This document shows, piece after piece, positions 59,207 to 64,000 of a stretch of DNA of 64,000 bases (its first letter is position 1; each line of letters begins with the position of its first letter). The notes below the pieces were generated by a model. The model was not told the DNA's origin and did no database searches. It saw only the letters and a program-made list of their open reading frames with translations. Origin of the DNA: Nitrosospira multiformis. GTDB lineage: Bacteria; Pseudomonadota; Gammaproteobacteria; Burkholderiales; Nitrosomonadaceae. The stretch is from the NCBI RefSeq assembly GCF_003050865.1, contig NZ_QAOK01000014.1, positions 1 to 64,000 on the forward strand. Direction: 5' to 3'. The translations under genes were made by a program, and so were the position numbers.

Positions 59207-60268
59207 CTACAAACTTGCCAGAACCGCATCACCCATTGCTGCGGTTCCGGTTCTCATCTTTCCTGGCTCGTAAATATCCGCAGTCCGATATCCATCAGCC
59301 AGCACCTTTTTCACTGCCCGTTCGATTCGGGATGCCTCCTCCTCCAGATCGAAGGTATAGCGCAACATCATCGCGACCGAGAGTACGGTTGCCAGAGGAT
59401 TTGCCATATCCTTGCCGGCAATATCCGGAGCGGAACCATGTATGGGTTCGTAAAGCCCCTTATTCCGCTCATCGAGCGATGCCGAAGGCAGCATGCCTAT
59501 CGAGCCGGTCAGCATGGATGCCTCATCCGAGAGGATGTCGCCGAACATGTTGCCTGTCACAACCACATCGAACTGCCTTGGATTTCGTACAAGCTGCATG
59601 GCCGCATTGTCCACCAGCATGTGCGAAAGCTCCACGTCGGGATATTCACCCGCCGTTTCGGTCACCACGTCGCGCCACAGCTGGGTTGATTCCAGTACGT
59701 TCATCTTGTCGACAGAGCACAGCCTGCGACTACGCTTGCGCGCTGCCTGGAAAGCCACCCGCGCTATTCTCCGGATCTCTGCTTCGCTGTAAATCATGGT
59801 ATTGTAGCCGATGCGCTGACCATTCCGTAATTCAATACCACGCGGCTCGCCAAAGTAAATATCCCCGGTCAACTCGCGCACAATCAGGATATCGAGTCCG
59901 GACACCACCTCGGGCTTCAGCGTGGAAGCATCGACAAGTTCAGGATAAAGTACCGCGGGCCGGAGATTGGCAAACAGGTTCAAGGCCTTCCGTATCCCAA
60001 GAAGGCCTTGCTCCGGCCTGAGTTGCCGGGGCAGCGCGTCATACCGGGGACCGCCCACTGCCCCCAGGATTACGGCATCTGCCTCATTCACCAATCTGCG
60101 CGTTACCTCGGGAAAAGGCTCGCCCGCTGCATCTACCGCGCACCCGCCCAGCAACCCCTGTTCCAGTTCCAGCTTCAATCCATCGCTTCTCAGCGTTTCC
60201 AGCACGCGCACAGCCTGCGCGACAATTTCCGGACCGATACCATCTCCGGCCAGAATTGCTATTTTCAT
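59207..60268 (-). CDS. leuB: 3-isopropylmalate dehydrogenase
   Basis: A 353-residue LeuB oxidising and decarboxylating 3-isopropylmalate with NAD. Motifs: [41 protein letters not shown] and ADVE-type metal site region [26 protein letters not shown]. Third-step enzyme of leucine synthesis, 26 bp after leuD. Confidence 0.97.
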   Translation of the reverse strand: MKIAILAGDGIGPEIVAQAVRVLETLRSDGLKLELEQGLLGGCAVDAAGEPFPEVTRRLVNEADAVILGAVGGPRYDALPRQLRPEQGLLGIRKALNLFANLRPAVLYPELVDASTLKPEVVSGLDILIVRELTGDIYFGEPRGIELRNGQRIGYNTMIYSEAEIRRIARVAFQAARKRSRRLCSVDKMNVLESTQLWRDVVTETAGEYPDVELSHMLVDNAAMQLVRNPRQFDVVVTGNMFGDILSDEASMLTGSIGMLPSASLDERNKGLYEPIHGSAPDIAGKDMANPLATVLSVAMMLRYTFDLEEEASRIERAVKKVLADGYRTADIYEPGKMRTGTAAMGDAVLASL

Positions 60269-60294
60269 AAAATCCTTTTAAAGGGGAAAGTCTG

Positions 60295-60933
60295 TCAGGC
60301 GAACAGCCACGGCTGTTCTACGCGGCGTCTTTCTTCGAACGCCCGGATTTTGTCCGCATGCTGCAACGTGAGGCCGATTTCGTCCAGACCATTCAGAAGA
60401 CTATGCTTGCGGAAAGAATCGATATCGAAAGAGAAAGATTCTCCGGCGGGAGTAGTTACCGATTGCTGCTCCAGATTGACGAGCAATCGGTACCCTTCGG
60501 TGGCCTCGACCTCGCGGAACAGTTGATCCACCTGTGAGGTGTCGAGCACGATGGGAAGCAAACCTATTTTGAAGCAGTTGTTGAAAAAAATATCGGCAAA
60601 ACTGGGGGCAATGATTACCTCAAAGCCGTAATCCTGCAATGCCCAGGGAGCATGTTCCCGGCTGGATCCGCAACCGAAATTGGCGCGTGCAAGAAGTATC
60701 CGGGCACCGCGGTAACGCGGCAGGTTAAGCACAAAGTCGGGGTTGAGTTTACGGGTGGCAGGATCAATGCCCGGTTCGCCATGATCCAGGTATCGCCATT
60801 CATCGAAGAGGTTTTGGCCGAAACCGGATCTCTTGATGGATTTTAGAAACTGTTTGGGAATGATGGCGTCAGTATCGATATTGGCCCGATCCAGCGGCGC
60901 CACCAATCCCTCGCATGAATGAAACTTTTTCAC
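60295..60933 (-). CDS. leuD: 3-isopropylmalate dehydratase small subunit
   Basis: A 212-residue LeuD, the swivelling subunit that pairs with Leu[24 protein letters not shown] and [14 protein letters not shown] are the substrate-binding signatures. It lies between a tiny lipoprotein gene and leuB in the leuC-(eco)-leuD-leuB cluster. Confidence 0.97.
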   Translation of the reverse strand: MKKFHSCEGLVAPLDRANIDTDAIIPKQFLKSIKRSGFGQNLFDEWRYLDHGEPGIDPATRKLNPDFVLNLPRYRGARILLARANFGCGSSREHAPWALQDYGFEVIIAPSFADIFFNNCFKIGLLPIVLDTSQVDQLFREVEATEGYRLLVNLEQQSVTTPAGESFSFDIDSFRKHSLLNGLDEIGLTLQHADKIRAFEERRRVEQPWLFA

Positions 60934-60953
60934 TGCTGATTACCGTTTTGCAA

Positions 60954-61079
60954 TTATTTTGCAGATTTTTCCAGGGCTTCTCCGCCGCTTTGAACGTCTT
61001 TGCCCACACCCTGAATGGTGTGGCAGGCAGACAGGCCAAAAGCAGCGATCAAGGCAACCATTACTGTCAGCATTCTCAT
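60954..61079 (-). CDS. Entericidin-type small lipoprotein
   Basis: A 41-residue frame on the minus strand: MRMLTVMVALIAAFGLSAC then HTIQGVGKDVQSGGEALEKS and AK. Lipobox LSAC puts the lipidated Cys at residue 19; the mature 23 residues match entericidin A/B (GxGKDxxxGGExxE). GGGAG lies about 7 bp before ATG 61079. Entericidin B is a bacteriolytic stationary-phase lipoprotein in E. coli. Its placement between leuC and leuD is seen in betaproteobacteria. Confidence 0.88.
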   Translation of the reverse strand: MRMLTVMVALIAAFGLSACHTIQGVGKDVQSGGEALEKSAK

Positions 61080-61129
61080 CACAACTCCCTGTAGTAGTAT
61101 CAAAAAACCGTTATTGTTATAAGCGGATT

Positions 61130-62539
61130 CTAATATATTTCCCTTACATCCACAAAATGTCCCGCGACGGCGGCAGCCGCGGCCATTGCAGGACTCACCA
61201 GGTGAGTACGCCCCGCGGGACCCTGCCTGCCTTCAAAGTTACGATTGGAAGTGGAAGCGCAGCGTTCGCCGGGCTCCAGCCTGTCGTCATTCATTGCGAG
61301 GCACATCGAGCAACCTGGTTCGCGCCATTCAAATCCCGCATCGCGGAATACCCTGTCGAGCCCCTCCTGTTCTGCCTGATGCTTGACCAGGCCGGATCCC
61401 GGCACGACCATCGCAAGCTTGATGCTCTTCGCAATACGACGGCCCCTTACCACCTCGGCGGCGGCCCGCAAATCCTCTATGCGCGCATTCGTGCAGGAGC
61501 CGATGAATATCTTGTCGGGGCGAATTTCACTGATCGGAGTGTTTGGGGCCAGCGCCATATATTTGAGCGCCCGCTCCATGTCGTGACGCTTCACGGCGTC
61601 CGCGATTTCTGCCGGATCAGGCACCTTTCCATCCACTGTCGTAACCATTTCCGGAGAAGTTCCCCAGGTTACCTGTGGCTTGATCGAGGTTGCGTCCAGT
61701 TGCATAACCTTATCGAAATTCGCACCCTCGTCACTCTTCAGGGTACGCCAATAGGCAACCGCTTTTCCCCATAGATTGCCTTCAGGCGCAAAGGGACGGC
61801 CCCGGAGATATTCAATGGTAACGTCATCCACCGCCACCATTCCCGCACGCGCACCCGCCTCGATCGCCATGTTGCAGAGCGTCATGCGCCCTTCCATCGA
61901 CAGTCCACGAATCGCGCTGCCTGCAAACTCGATTGCATAGCCTGTACCCCCGGCAGTACCAATCCTGCCAATAACGGCAAGCGCAATGTCCTTGGCGGTA
62001 ATGCCATGACCCAGGTTACCCTCTACCACGATCTGCATCGTTTTTGATTTCTTTGCCAGCAAGCACTGTGTCGCCAGCACATGCTCCACCTCCGAAGTAC
62101 CTATGCCAAAAGCAAGGCAGGCAAAAGCGCCATGCGTGCTGGTATGCGAGTCGCCACAAACCACTGTCATCCCTGGCAAGGTGGCGCCCTGCTCCGGTCC
62201 GATGACATGCACGATACCCTGGCGCCGATCGTTCATCCTGAATTCGGTGATACCCAATTCCTCGCAATTCTGATCGAGCGTTTCCACTTGCAGGCGAGAT
62301 ACCGGATCGCTGATGCCATGATCCCGCCCGGTGGTCGGCACATTGTGGTCTGCTACCGCCAGAATGGAATTGAGGCGCCACGGCTTGCGTCCGGCCAGCT
62401 TCAACCCTTCGAACGCCTGGGGGCTGGTCACCTCGTGTACGAGGTGGCGATCGATATATAGCAGCGCCATGCCTTCCGGATCATCGGATTCTTCGTGCAC
62501 CACATGGCTTTGCCAGAGTTTGTCGTATAACGTTTGCAT
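61130..62539 (-). CDS. leuC: 3-isopropylmalate dehydratase large subunit
   Basis: A 469-residue aconitase-family LeuC converting 2- to 3-isopropylmalate. The three [4Fe-4S] ligands are the Cys of [13 protein letters not shown] and the two of [25 protein letters not shown] is a substrate loop. Start ATG 62539 ([14 protein letters not shown]) matches the family; the frame runs ten codons further upstream. First gene of the leucine cluster. Confidence 0.97.
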   Translation of the reverse strand: MQTLYDKLWQSHVVHEESDDPEGMALLYIDRHLVHEVTSPQAFEGLKLAGRKPWRLNSILAVADHNVPTTGRDHGISDPVSRLQVETLDQNCEELGITEFRMNDRRQGIVHVIGPEQGATLPGMTVVCGDSHTSTHGAFACLAFGIGTSEVEHVLATQCLLAKKSKTMQIVVEGNLGHGITAKDIALAVIGRIGTAGGTGYAIEFAGSAIRGLSMEGRMTLCNMAIEAGARAGMVAVDDVTIEYLRGRPFAPEGNLWGKAVAYWRTLKSDEGANFDKVMQLDATSIKPQVTWGTSPEMVTTVDGKVPDPAEIADAVKRHDMERALKYMALAPNTPISEIRPDKIFIGSCTNARIEDLRAAAEVVRGRRIAKSIKLAMVVPGSGLVKHQAEQEGLDRVFRDAGFEWREPGCSMCLAMNDDRLEPGERCASTSNRNFEGRQGPAGRTHLVSPAMAAAAAVAGHFVDVREIY

Positions 62540-62629
62540 TTTTGTGGGAAATGGGGATAACGGCTTCAAATCTCAATATTTCATTATCCCATAATGAAAT
62601 ATCAAGGAACAGCAAGAGTGAGGCAATTG

Positions 62630-63778
62630 TCACGCGAACCGGTCGATGTCCATCTTCCAGACTACCAGCCCCAAGCCGAGCAACACGGCCATCGCACTGA
62701 TCGTAAAAGTGAGCCCTGCCCCCAGCCAATCCCACGAGTAACCGCTGAATATGCCGCCAATGGTGCCACCGAGCCCGAATGTGAGGCTGGTGTAGAGGGC
62801 TTGCCCTTTCGCCTGGTGGCGCCCACCGAAGAGCCGGTGCACCACCATCATGGCCGTGGCGTGATGCGCCCCGTAGGTTGCGGCATGCAGCACCTGTGCA
62901 GACAATATGACAAACGGCCATTCCACGCCCCAGCCTATCATCAGGAAGCGTGCTATGGCACAACCGAAACTGAACACCATGATCTGTTTCATGCGGAATC
63001 GGCGCATCAACTGCGGCATCAGGAAAAATATGCCGATCTCACAGATAACCCCTGTGGCCCACAGCCAGCCTACGAGACTTTTGCTGTATCCGTACTCGAC
63101 AAGATAAATCGAGTAAAAGGTGTAGTAGGGGCCATGCGCAAACACCATCAACAGGCACGCTGCAAAAAAAGCCAGTACTTCCGGCCGTCGGAATATTTGT
63201 GGAATGGAATGCCCGGTGGCAGGATGCGTTACTGCCCTGACTTCAGGAATGAGGCGTGAAAAAAAGACAATACCGAGCTTGAAGCCAAGGACGGCCCATA
63301 GCAGCGAGCTGATGCCGGTTGCATCCAGCAGATAACCGACGCCGGTTACCGCCAGAATGAATCCTACCGAGCCCCAGACCCGGATGAGTCCGTATTTTGT
63401 GATGCTTTCTCCAAGATATGAAAGCGTCGTAGCTTCGATCAACGGCAGGGAAGCACTCCAGAAAAAGCTCAGCAGGGCCATGACCACAAACAGCCAGCCA
63501 TAAGAGTCGCCGAGAAAAACGCCACAGTAGCTGATCAATCCTGCGATTGCAGCCGATCGTACAATGAGCATGCGTTTGCCGATGTGATCTGCAAGCCAGC
63601 CCCAGGCAGCCGGGGCAAAGATGCGAGTGACATGCAGCAGGGACATGAGCACACCGATCTGAAAGGAAGCGAAGGAAAGGGATTTGAGGTAAAGAGTCCA
63701 ATAAGGAGCAAAGGCGCCAATAAAGGCAAAATGGAAGAAATAGAAGCCGGAAAGACGCCAATAGGGGATGGATTGCAT
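62630..63778 (-). CDS. MFS transporter (HcaT-like)
   Basis: A 382-residue major facilitator with 12 predicted helices. The N-terminus YWRLSGFYFFHFAFIGAFAPYWTLYL and the loop WGWLADHIGKR fit the MFS_1-like/HcaT group (phenylpropionate or nucleoside permease relatives). Substrate is unknown. GSVGFILAVTGVG and the GLGGTIGGIFSGYSWDWLG region are typical of helices 5 and 11. It is transcribed in the same direction as leuC with an approximately 90-bp gap. Confidence 0.88.
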   Translation of the reverse strand: MQSIPYWRLSGFYFFHFAFIGAFAPYWTLYLKSLSFASFQIGVLMSLLHVTRIFAPAAWGWLADHIGKRMLIVRSAAIAGLISYCGVFLGDSYGWLFVVMALLSFFWSASLPLIEATTLSYLGESITKYGLIRVWGSVGFILAVTGVGYLLDATGISSLLWAVLGFKLGIVFFSRLIPEVRAVTHPATGHSIPQIFRRPEVLAFFAACLLMVFAHGPYYTFYSIYLVEYGYSKSLVGWLWATGVICEIGIFFLMPQLMRRFRMKQIMVFSFGCAIARFLMIGWGVEWPFVILSAQVLHAATYGAHHATAMMVVHRLFGGRHQAKGQALYTSLTFGLGGTIGGIFSGYSWDWLGAGLTFTISAMAVLLGLGLVVWKMDIDRFA

Positions 63779-63904
63779 TTATGCGAGTTTACAGGCTATT
63801 TGACAGATCATTTAATCAGCCTGTAAAGCGTTATGCGGTTTAAAGCACAATGTTCCGCACCTGTTGGCCGCATGAGGAGGTCAAGCAGTATGCAACCCCC
63901 ATAA

Positions 63905-63939
63905 AACAAGGGGTGCAGGATAATCCTGCACCCCTTGTT
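63905..63939 (-). terminator. Strong intrinsic terminator
   Basis: Perfect 16-bp inverted repeat AACAAGGGGTGCAGGA / TCCTGCACCCCTTGTT with a 3-nt loop. On the minus strand the 3' arm continues into TTGTTTTAT, so it most likely ends a minus-strand gene entering from the right edge (stop at 63964). Confidence 0.88.
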
Positions 63940-63963
63940 CACCTGACACTACCTAATAAGTCT

Positions 63964-64000
63964 TTACTTGTGAGTGTGAAAGGTGTCGTCGGTTTTATCT
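63964..64000 (-). CDS. 3' end of a gene continuing beyond the window
   Basis: The minus strand reads DKTDDTFHTHK then TAA at 63964, followed 25 bp later by the strong terminator. Eleven codons are too few to name the protein. Confidence 0.45.
   Translation of the reverse strand, partial: DKTDDTFHTHK

Noticed and set aside
60959-61774. 271-residue plus-strand open frame
   Set aside because: It runs antisense to leuC and the entericidin-like gene, whose signatures are strong.

Overview
The window looks like chromosome of a betaproteobacterium, most likely an ammonia-oxidiser relative in the Nitrosomonadaceae (Nitrosospira-like). This rests on protein family character, the truA-trpF-trpB-trpA-accD-folC-SPOR-cvpA-purF-metZ gene order, PEP-CTERM proteins and a complete type II secretion (T2SS) gene set; the species name is inference. 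There is no rRNA operon, CRISPR array, prophage or complete insertion sequence. Most of the window is housekeeping, with a more variable accessory middle (about 27.5-47 kb).

Layout. 0.1-2.6 kb: an initiator tRNA(fMet) with a clear sigma70 promoter, then two tandem paralogous response regulators, one ending in a GGDEF cyclase domain and one in a bare PAS domain. 2.6-8.7 kb: the translation/transcription operon rimP-nusA-infB-rbfA-truB on the minus strand, with a terminator-like hairpin just before rimP. 9-12 kb: acetyl-CoA synthetase and an MBL-fold hydrolase. 12.3-23.8 kb (minus): SpoU methyltransferase, greB, glk, mtfA, rmuC, DUF488, a secreted TPR protein, an EI24 membrane protein, a DUF5675 protein and cysS. 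23.9-29.1 kb (plus): an envelope cluster of TPR/Csd6-like protein, L,D-transpeptidase, two cyclophilins, a PEP-CTERM protein and an M48 lipoprotein protease.

29.3-46.3 kb: a secretion region. A secreted subtilisin-like protease is preceded by a cyclic-di-GMP-I riboswitch whose downstream sequence can sequester the ribosome binding site. Next come a second PEP-CTERM protein and a T2SS split into two divergent blocks, gspG-H-I-J-K-L-M (minus) and gspC-D-E-F (plus). Between the blocks lie a frameshifted lipoprotein gene, a small periplasmic His-rich protein, an IS5-family transposase remnant and an exported cyanophycinase-like peptidase.

46.4-64 kb (minus): metZ, whose 5' leader holds a hairpin-rich IS200/IS605-like remnant; purF; cvpA; SPOR protein; folC; accD; trpA; trpB; trpF; truA; a shortened fimV; asd; leuB; leuD; a 41-residue entericidin-type lipoprotein gene; leuC; and an MFS transporter. 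A strong terminator and the last codons of another gene close the window.

Working together: the window encodes a likely c-di-GMP producer (RR-GGDEF) and a c-di-GMP-sensing mRNA leader on a secreted protease next to the secretion machinery. This suggests, as inference, that surface or biofilm state controls exoprotease output. The right third supplies tryptophan, leucine, methionine/lysine precursors, purines, folate and malonyl-CoA, as expected for a prototrophic autotroph.
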